The position numbers were made by a program, and so were the translations under genes. 64,000 bases of DNA, from the NCBI GenBank assembly GCA_914767715.1, contig OU612068.1, positions 12,276,001 to 12,340,000 on the forward strand, given 5' to 3'. Positions 45,492 through 60,400 of this stretch are shown here, one piece after another. The notes under the pieces are model-generated. The model saw only the letters and a program-made list of their open reading frames with translations, made no database searches and was not told where the DNA came from. Origin of the DNA: Membranipora membranacea (taxonomy: Eukaryota; Bryozoa; Gymnolaemata; Cheilostomatida; Membraniporidae). The first letter of the stretch is position 1. Each line of letters starts with the position of its first letter.

Positions 45492-48400
45492 TCAGCTCTG
45501 TATATTAGTCTCGATACACAATACTGCTAACTGAGAATCACATGTGTGTCGAGAACGACCGAGAAGCTGATGACTGATAATCTCACTAGAAGATCCTAAC
45601 TCACGAGCACTGCTGCTAGTCCAAGCTTGGCAATATCCACCGATAGAAACACTGCCTGTTTCTCTGGCTCCATGCCAGAAATATCTTCTTGACCTGAAAA
45701 CCAAACATATGAATATTAAGAGGAATATGTTTTAGTTTTATAACACTCAATAATATAAATTACAGTCGGATAACTTTGTTTAAAACAAAGAGAACTGATG
45801 TCGCTACAATGAAAAATGTTCTCATGCACTCCCACAAAATATTACGCAAAGAATGGCAACTACAGATAACATGGGAATGTTTCTAACAACAGCTTAGCCA
45901 GGTGAAACTAGATAGCCTGCATTACTCACCATGTATTGATGTCTACTCCACTGAATGTATAAATTGGAACATTATCAGCTAACTCACTCTTGCCATCAGA
46001 AATGGAACTCCATCTGCCTAACAACTTCTCACCCTGATAATGGGAGAAAGGGGGTTTGAGTTATGTGATAGCAAGTCAAAATGTGGCTGTTGTGCAAACC
46101 TATTCTCCTCAATCAATGTTCCAGGTTCTTCAATTTTTTATTTGTACCATGACAACAATTTTTATCCACATTGACAGATTTTCAGTACAATTAATACCCA
46201 TGGTGCGCCTCCAGTCCATTTTAATTATCACATGGTAATATCGGATGATAATAAATTAAACTAAAAATGAAAACAAACTAAAATTCCTTATCTCCTCAAT
46301 TATAATATATTATCACACGTTGTGGAAGTGAACCGAGATATTCCTTTTAAGGCGTGCCTAATATTTTACCTTGCCATTGGAGACAGGAAGATCGCGGTGT
46401 TTAGAGAAGACAATGCTTTCTATATCTTGAAGGCGCGATGTTAGAATAGCTCTGAAATCTCCCTTCACTCCAGAAGTGGTAGCATCTCTGTAACACTGTC
46501 TATCTGCTCCAGCTATTCCTCCTAAGTCACCGCTAGTCGGTTTGTTCAGAGCAAACATCCGCAACTGTATTTATAAAATATCAGTATCACAAATGTGATG
46601 TCTTAAAATGAGATATATGTATTTGTTCTGTGCACAACATAGAAATAGAACAATGCAATGAATTTAAATCCTTGAATAGATTGTGAATTGTGTGACATCC
46701 TCAATCTAGAAAACCTGATCATTAAGCTGTACAACATATTTGATATCACGCTCCCCCATTGTGTAAACGGACAAAGGAGAATGGTATAGCTGATGCCAAG
46801 ACACTCATGACATTTAGTTTCTTCTACCATCTGGGACGCACGTTCTTTCTTTTCCTTTACAATTATTTCAGTTCACTACATTGACATACCATAGGTTGAG
46901 TTTCAACAACTTCTTGTTGAGGGATTTCTCTAGCAGGAGCATCCATCCACATTGGTATAACATTGGTAAGCTCTGTCTCCAATAAAGGTACAATATGGCC
47001 CATCTATAAAAAGAAAATAAGACATGGGAGCTTTGGGAGCTGAACAATTGATGAGGATGAGGATAGGATTATTACAATCTACTCAACAAATACGGGAGTT
47101 GTTTCCTCATCTTGCATGTGTAGACAACTTTAAAATAAAACTGAACAATACTGAAATGTGCAATAATAATATGAAAAAGAAGTCTCAGATATCAGATGAT
47201 GGTATCATGACCTATCATATATCATATGTCAGATGATGTTGAGAAAAGAAATTGATTGTTGCAACATGGAATCGATGTTCTGGTTTGTTTGACTACATCG
47301 TGGCCCTAGGACCCAAAAAATTTCACCTAGGTCCATTCGAAAGCATATTATAGCATATAGTTACTTTACTATGACAAACGAAGGTCTTTCATGATGAGCA
47401 ATAATTGTCAAAACATCAATATGAACAAACCTGGATTGTTTGCCATCCCAGTCTCACTCGCAGATATAGTCTTTGCTGCTCTAACACAAAAGCTAGGGTT
47501 CCCATCGGTATGGCTAAGGAGGCACGTGACATCTCATCACGACTTGAAAACAGCAACACCTGTAAGATAAGTATAGAATACAATTTCAATGAAAAGCCAT
47601 TATAAGAGACTCAATGTACATAAATGGAATACAGGAGTGTGATGGAAGGAACCAATTCAGGTTTATTATTGTCAATTTCATCAACATTTTTAGATGATTT
47701 CTTGCTAGACCAGAACTCAACTGAGAGCAGGCAGTCAATGTGTTCTAATTTTGACACTGCCATCAATCATAACAGGGTGACCAGGTACTATGGAATTTAC
47801 GAACTGCTTTTTAAAAGATTCGCATGCCTAACTGGTTCAGAAATGAAATATTTATGTACTTCACTACAAAAAAAATTGTTATTGAAAGACAAAAGACACA
47901 TAAGACATGGTGCCGGAATCAGAAGACAAAGACAAAAAGTCCAAACAAACTATAATACAAAGTAGTTGAGGTGAAGTGAGGACAGTCTGAGTCTAAGTGA
48001 GGGCATGCTCTGTTCTGTGTCGGTGCATCATTAGAACAAGTTTGATCTAGTTTGTCTGCATTCCAGTTGTACCCCTTCCACTCGACTCTGCGGCGTGACC
48101 AGTGGAAGTGGAGCAACTCCGAATGCATGCAAATGGACCAAACTTGGTCTAGTACATCATAGGGAGTGCAAGAAAAGAACATAAACTCTAATCTTTGTAT
48201 ACGCATATACTAGAAAGTAGGCATGTAACTGTTCGTCCAAAGATTTCACTTATAAAATACTTACACCAGAGTCTGACTTCTCGTACTGTAATACAGACGT
48301 AGCAAAGTTAAATGAAAATTTTAATTAAAAAACAGAATGAAACACGCAAATTATTCTTCAATGCAGAGCACATCAATACCATAACTTGCTTATATTAAAA

Positions 48401-51400
48401 GTTTTGATATGAGTCCAACTTACCCCATGATTGTAACCGGCATCATTATTACCAGACACACTTCCTGATAGTCCAGGAGCTCCTCGCTGCCCGGGTGGTC
48501 CCCTTATCGATTCTCCTGACGGACCCTGTGTAAACATAAGGAGATCAATTTTTATAGAACATTATCATATCAGGCTGTCTGATTCATTCTCATAATTTTG
48601 TAGTAAAGATGAGTAAGATAACTCTTTGTCAATGGTTGCCGTTGTGACACAGTAAGCCAGTATAGAGCATAACTAGTGGCAAAAACAAGTAGCAAGTGTA
48701 GTTAGTTGGATAATACACCAAAAGGTCATGTTTTTGCTATAACCTATCGGTAAAAATTATAACAAATCTAGATTAGACAGTCACAATGATATAGAGAATA
48801 GATGCATGAGACATACCGGGGGACCAGGCGGACCAGCTACTGTGATAAGCCCATCAGTTGTAGTCACTATACCAGGAGCTCCCCGGTCACCTTTATCTCC
48901 TTGTTTTCCAGGTCTGCCGATCAGACCTTCCTCACTTGCATATCCTGGCAATCCTACAATGAGTCAAATTCGGCTCCATATGAATAATGTAATGTGGAAT
49001 GTTGGTTGCTCCCCCTCCACTGCGGCTAATCAGTGGAGGAGGAGCAACTGGAATGCCAGCAAACTGGATCAAATCTCTACATATCTCAAGTTTGATCCAG
49101 TCTGCTGACATTCCAGTTGCTCCTCCTCCACTGATTAGCCGCAGTGGAGGGGGAGCAACCAACATGGGTTGATTGTAATGTCTATGATATATGATAATCA
49201 GGAAGAATGATCAATAATTTAGAATGCAATTACCAGATGCACCATTGAGGCCAGCATTACCTTTCTGCCCTCTCCCATTAGAACATGTACACGATCCAGC
49301 CTCTCCTTTAGGACCTCTTATACTTTCACCTGGAGAACCAGACACACCAGGCACACCGTCTCGGCCCTATAATACATAAAATGGGTGAAACAAACAAAAT
49401 AATTATTAATAAAAAAACATTTGAGAAACATGGTAAACTTGTCCTGTCACCGATATCAGATCAATGAACCCTGATGGAGAGAGTGTACAGTAAAAAGTCG
49501 ACTCATCGGAATTATCAAGACTCTCATTGGGCCCAAAGTATCAATGAAGCCTCTCTAAATGCCATGGCAACAACCTATCAGCGATATCAAGCAGAAATTA
49601 AACCGCGACCTAATTTATTTCTTCCATTTATAAATTTTTTTTATCCTCGACCACACCCAAGTTCATGTTTTACTTACTGGGAATCCACGACTTCCTGACG
49701 AACCCTTGTTTCCTCTGCTACCTCTTTTACCAGTAAATCCTCGCTCTCCACGAAAACCACGAGATCCTTTAAAGCCGATGCAGGTTCTACAGCCTGAGTC
49801 TGAGCCTGATGACCCAGGCTCTCCTTTGTCTCCCTGAATGAGAGAATGATAATAAAAGTAAGGGATAATGATGTGTCAATATAACCCATTTTTCCAATCA
49901 TTATTCCCAATTTTTTTAATTGATTTCGTTTGCCATATATGAATGGCCACCACACCTAAAGATTTTCATGCATCAAAGCTTGGTTCATATGTTTGGCTAT
50001 GAAACATATCTTTCTCTTACCTTCCTTAAATTTAAGTAAGTTGCAGTTCTTGAGATAACACTGAACTTGAGCATACCAAGAGTTTGTGACAAAATGAAAA
50101 GTAGTACCCATGCAATGCGTGTAACCATAAAGGGAGATTTCTGTAATTGAAATTTGGCTACACTGTTTGTAATAATGTTTTGCAATGATCCTTTAAGCTT
50201 GTTGCTGATTCATCAGCAGAAAGACACTGTCAAATTATTTAAAGGATGTGTCTCGTAGTATACAGTACAGTACCTTTTTAACAAGTTCAGGAATCAGCTT
50301 TGCTATGGCATCAGATGTTATCTCCTCATAAGCACCGGGTTCTCCTTTTTCTCCCTTTGGCCCAGCAGCTCGATCCTGTAGTGTAGCAAAACAGTAATGA
50401 GAGTAAGTTTGACAGACAAGGACAGCAACCGCTAAGACTCCATAGCACAGGTGAAAAGCTGAGGGAGGCTACCACATTCCAAGTTTAAGATGCAAATATC
50501 TGATACGATATTTAGGTTGGGACTTAATATCTATTGTCTAGGAAGCAAATCATCCCATATTAAATTGTCGCGAACTTTTAAGTTATTAGCGGCTCACAAG
50601 ACGGCTGAGCTCTGCAATGACATACATAACCTGAACATAATGACCCGATGTGTTAGTCCTACTAAAAATTCATACTATAAGTAATTACCCAGTTTTGAAA
50701 CATGAACTTGACATAGCTCAAGTAACCTCGCTGAAACATTCAACATTTTATTCATTGTAACAGTCATCAAAATGAGTTCTTTCCTCGAGTTCTGGCTTTG
50801 TCATCCAAAGCCAATGAATGAATGAATGAATGAATGAATGAATGAATGAATGAACATGTTTTATTGCATATGTTTAAGGTAATAGAGGGATGGTGCAGGG
50901 TGATGTTGTAGACCTGAGACACACAAATAGTTTCAAGGAAGGAACATCAGAGGTATTTGCATATAAATTTGTCTACCTTCAGATCTCCCATTTCCTGATC
51001 GCTGTTCTCAGCAAACCATCCAGCTCCAAAGTACGGTTTCCCATAAGATTTACCAGGTGGTCCTGGGGGACCAGGCAGGCCAACTCCAGGTTCTCCCTTC
51101 ATCCCATTTTGGCCGGCTCTTCCTGCAAAAACGCCAAAGCAAAATAGTCTATTGCGGGGACTAAAGTAAATAAAATCCCATTATAAAGATTACGTTACTA
51201 TTAGTACGTTATGAGGGACACGTTTTTGTACATAGGAACTAAGCCACACAAGTCAAACAATATTCACATAAGACATTCTGTTTCTGAAAAGGGAGGTGGG
51301 GGAGGCAAAATAAGTTTCAGTGACCCATTAAACTTACCAGGTTTACCACGAGAGCCAGGGACACCAGGTAGTCCATCAAGCCCTGCTATGCCTTCACGGC

Positions 51401-54400
51401 CAGGTAATCCTTGAGCTCCAGTTCTTCCAGGCATACCTAACTCGCCCTTTTCTCCAGAGCTTCCCTCTGGGCCCCTCACACCTGGTAATCCAGGCACTCC
51501 AGACTCTCCAGTAGGACCAGGATGTCCAGGTGGACCAGGTATCAGCAGCAGATCACTACCATCTGGCTGTAACCACATAATATATTTTTGAAACCAAACG
51601 AAAATGTTTTGAACCACATTTTCTCGAAAAATGATAGAGATGCCAATCTATGTATGGTGTTGTGGACATATTATTTCTGACCGCCCGATATCCATCTTGA
51701 GTGCGGTGTCTAAAATAGCTGAAAAATTGTCAAAAATCAAATTTTAGATCACCTGGAAACTAATGGCTTGTTGACTGCTTCCCAATTTGGATTTCGACCA
51801 AAGAAAAACACCACCAAAGCTATCAGTACTCTACTAGAAACAATATAAAAAAAGTTAGACCACAGCCAAGTTTCGCAGACTATTTTCTTAGATTTTAGCA
51901 AAGCGTTCGATACGATAAACCACAACATCCTTATTGGAAAACTTAAGTTTTATCACTTTACACCATCTGCTGTTAAACTAGTTGAATCTTATCTTGCTAA
52001 TAAATATCAATTTGTAAAAGTAGGAGAAAACAACTCCGAAATGCGAAGAATTCATACAGGTGTTCCACAGGGTTCAGTTATTGGACCTTTACTGTTTTTA
52101 ATCTATGTAAACGATTTGCTTTCAGTCTCAGACAATTTTAAGTATGTTATTTTTGCTGACGATACAAATCTGATATAAATAAAATGCGGATCTTACTGAA
52201 AGAGAACTTTTAAAGATCCAGGACTGGTGCATAGCAAATAAGCTTTAATTAAATTTTTAAAAACCCACCAAATTATTTTTAAAAACCATCAGAAACGACT
52301 ACAAGACGACGCTTATACCTAGAATAACGTTATTACATCCACAAATTGCAAATTTCTAGGGATCCATCTGGATCAACATTTGAAATTTCTGACCCAAATC
52401 GATAAAGTTTCAGCCAAATTGAATTTCCTTGTTATGATGCTTCGACATCTGTCAAAATATTTAGATTTAAATTGATGCTCAATGTCTATTATACTTTAAT
52501 TTACCCCCACATTTTATATGGAATGGAATTCTGGGGTCACGCTTCCGATGCCGCTTTGTTGCAAGTCCTAGTGTGCCAAAAAAGGGCACTGAGAGTTATT
52601 TTTAAAAAACCACCAATTCAATCACATTTCACAAATCCTATATTATGCCTGGAAATATGCTTTTCAACAATCAATTAATTATTCTCATGTATAATCTGCT
52701 AAAGAATGATGAAAATTTATTGAAAACTCTGAAAATTGACCATGATTTTAATACTAGAAACAAACCCAAATTTTTAAAACTACCTCAAATTAAAGCTGAA
52801 AAGGGGAGGAGATCGATATTCTACTCTGGTGTTGAGCTGGTATCTGGCTATGCTCTGTGTATGCTTGATCTTCCTCTGCAGGCCTTCAAGGGAACCCTGG
52901 TGGCTCACCTCTGGGATGAAGTATCGACTCCAGCTCCACGAGGGGCCTGGATCTGCGGTGGCCTGCGTGGAGGATGGACTTTTGGAACAGGATTGCCCCA
53001 ACTCTAGTCTCGGTCTATCGGGCACTCCTTTTGTTTTTTATTGTTTTTCTTTTTCACTCCTACCTACTAAATTTTAATTACTTAGAGAACAAACAAAAAA
53101 AGTTACATGCTCATTTTAATTTTATCCAGACTCCATCAGATAAAAATTTTAGGATTAAAGTATTATACTCACAGCTAATAGTTTGCCAGGTTCTCCTGGA
53201 GGACCTTGTATTCCAGTTGCTCCATGATCTCCCTTCTCTCCTCTCAATCCGTCATTACCAATCCTTCCTGGGTCACCTTTCCTTCCTGGCTCTCCCTAAA
53301 GAAATAGCAAAGCGTCAAACATTCTTTCAATTAAATTACAATATGATATGGATGGTATAAGCTGCAAAGCTCAACAAAATGTTGACAATCATTGACACCA
53401 AATTGTTAAGGCCGCCACATGTATAAAAAACTGATAACACAGTAGCTTAACGGCTTCAAACAATTTTAAAGTGCTACTCACCCTTTCTCCTTCTACTCCA
53501 GGAAGGCCTTGATAACCCGGTTGTCCTGGCTCACCATGTCTTCCCTATAATAAAGAAACTGTGAGTAACATCTCATTGCACATTCAGGAAGCATAAACCA
53601 GACATACTGTTCATATCATTTTTTTGGAGAGTGCTATGACCTGCTATGTCTGGGTCTCAGCATCAACCATGGAGTCTGCCTTAGGGCAAAAAGACAGAGC
53701 TGCAACGAAAAAATCCAAAAGTTCATCACATTATATTTAGCTGACATTCTTACTCACAGGGATTCCAGGTAGACCTTGTAGCCCATCTGTTCCATCTACA
53801 CCAGGAGGTCCGGTGATATTCGTGCAAGACCCAGGCTCACCTATGAAGAAATCAATATGTCAGTAATAGTGTGTCATGAAATGAACATTGTAATGGTAAT
53901 GTGTGACCCTTTTGAACTAATCTTAGATTATGATTACTACAATTTACATGAAAGTCACGCATACCTTTAGGCCCGATGAAAGTAGTGAGTTTCCCTAGGT
54001 GTGCTGATATATCCTGATTATCCATTCTATCCATCTCCTGAAGCTGATCTAAGAAGCTTTGTCCAGGAGAGCCTGCTGGCCCTACTATAGACTCACCCTA
54101 CAAAACATTATGAAATATGATATTATAGGGATGGGATACATTGCACAACCATCAATATCAAGTTGCCAAAAAGAATTCTGCATACCATTATTAATGATAT
54201 TTTGTTCAGGGTGCACCACATAATATGAAAATTATTAAGACTCGATACCTGTAGTAGAAGAGGGTCCTACTTCAGGTATCGAGTCTTAATAATTTTCATC
54301 ACAATAAAACTTATACTTACAGGTTCACCTCGGGGACCAGGAGCACCCCGGTCACCTTTAACTGACAGGCCAGAGTCACCTCTGTCTCCCTTGACACCGA

Positions 54401-57400
54401 TGCCAGCATCTCCCTTCTCACCCTAGTGATCACAGAATAATTTGCTCTTACTTTGATGTCAATTAAGGATGGACGACAATAGATACTAGCTCTCTTTGAA
54501 ACAACCAGTACAAACTAGGCACCCCTAAATCAATGAGTTATAACTATTCTCAACAAATGAGAGTCATACAAGAAATGTCTATAGATCTCAGATTGATACA
54601 TAAAATCGGTACCTGTAATGCATTGTCACTTACTTTGGTACCTGTCATCCCCTGTGGACCAACTTCACCCATTACTCCAGGAATACCATTTATTCCATGT
54701 CTACCTGGCAACCCAGGCTCTCCATCATTACCTTTCTCACCCTTCTCACCTTGCTCAATAACACCTGTTATGAATATAAGAGATAGGATATATTAGATGT
54801 GTGTGATTGCCGTACTGCCGGTTGAATGGTGATGGCTTCAGGGTAAGATGGAATTTCCATTTTAATGCCATTGAGAAAAATGATTTTGTGATATGCTCTT
54901 GCTTTGGCATCATACCAGGTAATGTTTAGCAATTTGAAAGCAACTTTTTGAAGCGGTTATTTACAAAAGTCTTAGAAAAACACAGCTGAGCTGCAGGACA
55001 GCGAGCAGGATGTAGGTCTGAGCTGGTATTCTGACATATTAGTAGCTGAGTAAAGAGACAAACCCTGCCAGGAAAGGAAGAATTGAGGGACACCTGTTCC
55101 CACCCCTGTTATGAAGACCCTCAAGTCTGACCGTGATAGTGATATTTATGTTCTCATCATCATTTTGAACCTGTAGATATTATTACTTCCGTTATGGTTA
55201 AACCAAATTCTACAAAGTTAATGTATTATTTACCTTGTTCACGTCGATATTGGTTTAGCAATGTTCCCTTTACTGGAGGCGCCTCAGCTTCTTTCATTTC
55301 TAGATCACCTGTATCAGGACGCTTCTCCACGCTACCAGCCGATATGAGACCTTCATTTGGAGTATTCTCCCCTGCTTTGTATTCAGTTGTCATGGGAAAC
55401 ACTGCAGTTGTGACTGTATTCATAACTGGTGGAATAGTTTCTGCTGTTTCAGGATCATCGAGAAGAGGCAGTATGGTATGATCAGAGGGGAACGACGTCA
55501 TATCTCCTGAGAATTCATCCTCCTCATCACCCTGTAATGGGATAAAATGCTAATTATTGATTGGTATCGAAAACCGATATGACCCAAACAATAAATTTTG
55601 CCAAAAGAGTTGAAAGTGTAGAAATAACATTGATTGGTAAATCTCATTCACTATGGTTCCATACTTCGAATGAGTGGTCCACTCCCATATCAAATGATTT
55701 CCATGATGAAAAGAACATGAAAAAACATCGGCCGCGGCTGGAATTTGAACACAGGGTCTCCTGCATAGAAATTATTTACACCGCCGCTTCGATTCAATCT
55801 GGTTCCTAAACTCGAATGAACAAACGCGAAACCATGCATACGGAAGATGACATAAATGCTAGTTCCATGTATCGATTGGCCCTCAAATCGATGCCACATC
55901 GACATACGGAAACGTAGTGATTGCAATCAGTAACCTAATGTTTGAATTAACCAATGCCGTCAAATGATCAATTGCTGTGGTGTTTTTATGAAAAACTTAT
56001 TAGACCAATTAAGGGATGGGGATTATCATTATCATACTACAAACCTCGCTATCTGGATCCTCCAGAGATCCAGAGCCATCAAACTCATCAACAATATTAG
56101 ATTCTTGCCTCTGTAAATAACATAAATTCATCAGTACTTTAAAACATGACAAGGGTGTGTTGCACCAGTAAGCTAGGAACATGAAAAAGTAGACCCTAAA
56201 GGAATTTTATTGGTGCAGTGCAGATGAAGTAAAACCAGTTGAGCTACTATAGTTGAGGAAATTTAATTTCTGATTTAGGCATGTTGATAATCGATAAGGA
56301 TGAAAGCAATTTGAATATTAAAATAATTTTCAAATGATTGTTACTGAAAACATTCATATTGTATTATTTTTATGCGGCTCTAAGAACCATGATGATAATT
56401 TCTTATTATTGAAATTGGCACCAGGAATCCTGTCTTACCTGTCTCTGAAAGCTCTCATCACACTGTAGGGCAGCATCAGATGGATCGTCAGTGATAAGTA
56501 ACTCCTGAATCTCTCCCTACATTACAGACAGACATTCAATTTGTTATGTCACACTATCTATACCATAACTGGTTGGGTCTTACGTATAAGATTAGTAGGC
56601 TACATAAACAATCTAAAAAAACATTTCAAAGACATTATAGGTTTTTGGAGCTGATTTCAACCCCATACTAACCGAAAAATAAAACTTCATTATGACAAAA
56701 AAATTATAGAGAAAACTGAACATGGATTCATTTGATGTCTCCAAAAAGAAAGTCTTTTATTACCTTGAATTGCTGCTGTATGACACTACCAGCATGACCA
56801 ATAAGCAGCAGACTGTCGTCAGAGAACTTAAGCCGCTCTTCACTACGTGAGATTGTCGACATTGAGTAGTTGTGACAGTACACAAACAAGTTAATGGAAG
56901 AGTCTGTGACACTGATGGCGAATCTAGACCAGCGATCAGTCATAACAGGTACCAACAACTCCGCAGCTATAGCTGACCCCTAAAATTACAGCAGTGTCGT
57001 AAAATATTGAAAAGTCAAGTAATCCTCATTGGAACTTTGTGTAGAAAATATTTCTCGATATTACTGCGATTAAGAGAGAAGTAGTGGCTTGAAGGAAGTG
57101 TCTTATCTTTTCAGGCTGGTGAAAGTACAACCTATAATCTCAGTGATCTCTGCAGGTAGTCCAGATCTTGTTCACATGCTCAGGGCTTGATTAAATTATT
57201 TATAAGGTTATAGTTGAGTTGTAGTTGATTGCATAAATAATATCTTAGAAAGGAGGACAAAGTAGAACTATCGATATTGAAACAGATATGTGTGTGGAAT
57301 ATTTTGTTGCTATAAGTAGGTGGCTGTTCGGTGGAGTAAGCATTGTAAACTTACAAAGGTTCCATTTGTGGATGTCTCATTTAAATCCTGCCAAGTTATT

Positions 57401-60400
57401 GAAACAGCCATCAGGATGACTCATGACCAGGCGGTTATATAATCATTGTCGCTATTGTTGATAAAATTTGGGGAGGACTGGCCTCTATACAAGGCTTTAC
57501 ATTTCTCTTTGCCACCAATCAAGACGGAATATTCTTTTCACATGAAGACTCGCAGTCCTTAGTGATTATGACTGTTTTAACCCAACTCCGCTACCATTTG
57601 TAAATAATCTTGTTTGACATTAAAGGAGGCTGTTGTATTCTAGATACTGCATTACTGATCCGTCCATAGCTATTCAGATATGACACTGGGAGTTATCTTC
57701 TTCAAATCTAGGAGGAGATAAGTACTATAACTCATATGAGAAATTATTACCAACCTGTTCTTTAGATTCGCTGTACCACAGATTGATACTTTGTGTGTAC
57801 TCATTCTCTCCAGGTGAGAGGCTAACCCCAAACTCTACTACAGATTCTAATCTATCCATCACAGCAAATAGGAAACCACCATCAGTCTCCTCCGGTCTGA
57901 TCGTGACCAAAATAGAGAAATCTGCCCAGAGGGCTGGGGGTAGGTAATTTTTCATCTGAAAATCAGAAGCATGTGTTGAGTAAGCAATAGCATTGAGGCC
58001 CTAATTTTTCAGAAACAAAGATTCTCACTTGTATAGCATAAATTAGCTGATATTCCAGTTTAGAAATTTCCACAAAACATGTCTACATTATTATTGAAGT
58101 TACAAACGGAAAACATGCTCTCGGAAATTGAACTAGCGCTCTGACTATTTTCCAGACCTCTTGATTGTTCTGTAGTTTACAGTCTGCTGTGATATTAATA
58201 AACTAGATACATGACTCGGACGCTTAATATAAAGTCTAGTTGTTCTACTAACCTACCTACAAGGTCGGATAAGCATACACTGCTGACAACTGACATCAGT
58301 GATTCAAGATGCAATAAACACATAAATAAATATATTTTTAATGTTTATGGTCTCTACTCCGTGCCTGTTGTCAGAATAATGAGTACAGTAGATTATATAA
58401 CTGACAGCAGACAGATCTAAAGGTACTTCACGGTCGAGGGCCCGGGGGGGGGGGGGGCTCAGACTAGTCTAATGGTGAATCTCACCGGTGTATTTATGGC
58501 TGTGGATGGAGAGAATCTATAAGCTGGTCTGCTCATGAACATCTCTGGCTCTAGAGATATATCATCATCTTTTTCTTTAGCTATAACATTTACCATGTCC
58601 AGCTCTGTGACTCCAAAAGCTATGACTATGAAATAGACAAAACCAAAACAAAGTAATGAGAAACATGAATTTTAAATCGCCCCCTAACATACAGTATATT
58701 TAGCACGCAATAAACTAATGATGACCAGTAACATGAAATTGCTATATCTGGCTTTTAAAGTGCAATCAAAATATCATATTGAGCAGTGCCAAATTCTTTG
58801 GCACATATTTTAACTCAACTCAATTGTTATGGCAATCATCATCAGTGCACTTTATGCTACACTCATGGCAAGAGCAATGGATTAAGTGCAAACATAAGGG
58901 CCCTACTAGTATCCAAAGCGACTGTACAATGAAAATGGCCTTGATAAATTTTACCTCTTTGAAAATTTCATCAAAGTCATGACAGTGGCGTCACTCAGAC
59001 AATCTGTTAATCTTGATAATCTTCTTGCTAGTGGCTGTAAATTATTGTGGCAAAGCCCATCTTAATCACCCATAATCTTATTCATCACTTATAATACAGT
59101 GATAATGGAAACAAACAAAAACACAGTGACTAGGTATGGTCAGTGTAAACAATGGGATGAGAGGGTATGCCTCACCAATACAGGTCAATGAGTGAATCCT
59201 AATTTATCCTATTGTCTTAGACAATAATAGTTTTAACACCTGATAAGACAATCTGCATGTCTGAGATGTTGGTCAGTCAATGTACATGACAGTGATAATA
59301 GGATAGTCAGGCGGTGACACGGAGTTCTTAATTATCGACAGAAGCTTCCATCATTGATATCCGGCATCTTGTACTACCGGTATTCTTTAACAAACTGATG
59401 ATAAGAGTGCAACGATTGTTCACTCAAATCCTAGTTTAAGATGTAATAGTTGTAACGGGATCAGTAGTCTTACAGGTGCTAAATCAGCTGAGAATTAATC
59501 AGATTAAAACTATCGCTAATTAGATTTTCAAAACAGAACAGGTTACAGTTATTTCTAAATAGCTTTCTATTGTTTAAGTCCCAAACAAAAATAAAAGGCT
59601 AGATAAACATGCACCGAGCCGTACTTCTCCCGTGTAGGTCTTGGCTAGAAGCACGGCAGTCAGATTTGTATCATAGTCTATTGTTTATAGATTAATGATC
59701 CAAGTGAGCTTGTTAGCAAACAAGTGTGCCTTTAGTATACAAAATCAACACAGAAGTTACACAAATTGAAGCCACATCGCAGCCGGGCCACCTGATAACC
59801 ACACGGTATAGATGGTAATTCTAATGTAGTCAAAAAGAACAAATATACCTGCTGCCACCAGCTAATATGCTGCCGGAACTATCAATTATTTATTATCATT
59901 AATTTATATAATCAGCCCATTGTATCATTACTGGCCCTTACCATATTGAGTACAAAAAAGATTGCAAGTGTGCAAATAATTTTGACAAGGCTCTGACTGG
60001 TCACAGATGTTAGATTTAGTTTCGATTATAATAAAGTAACGTAGATATATGGACAGGCTCAGTGGGCTTGTTGCAAGCTTAAAATGGTAAATTAAAACTT
60101 AAAATGAAAGGCCCCAAACTAGCCTCGCATGGTAACTATAGAGGGCTTTTTTTCCCTTAGACAATAAAGATTTCCACAAGGCCCCACCTACAGAAACCCT
60201 CACAATTTGGAATACATTTCTAACATTCAATAGGATAACGGAGGAAATGTGACTAAAACTGAACAACAAGGACTACAAGGAGAATCTGGGGAAATAGGTG
60301 AGAATTGTCCAGCATGCTTCAAATACTACATGCACCACCTTATCAGCGACTAGATAGTTGATACTCACATTCACAGTTGGGTTTGAGAGGTAATGAGGTT

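Noticed and set aside
51211..51414. Plus-strand open frame with Pro/Gly-rich collagen-like composition ([16 protein letters not shown])
   Set aside because: It is the reverse-complement shadow of the minus-strand collagen exon 51566..51338; Gly-X-Y codons often give Pro/Gly-like antisense frames.
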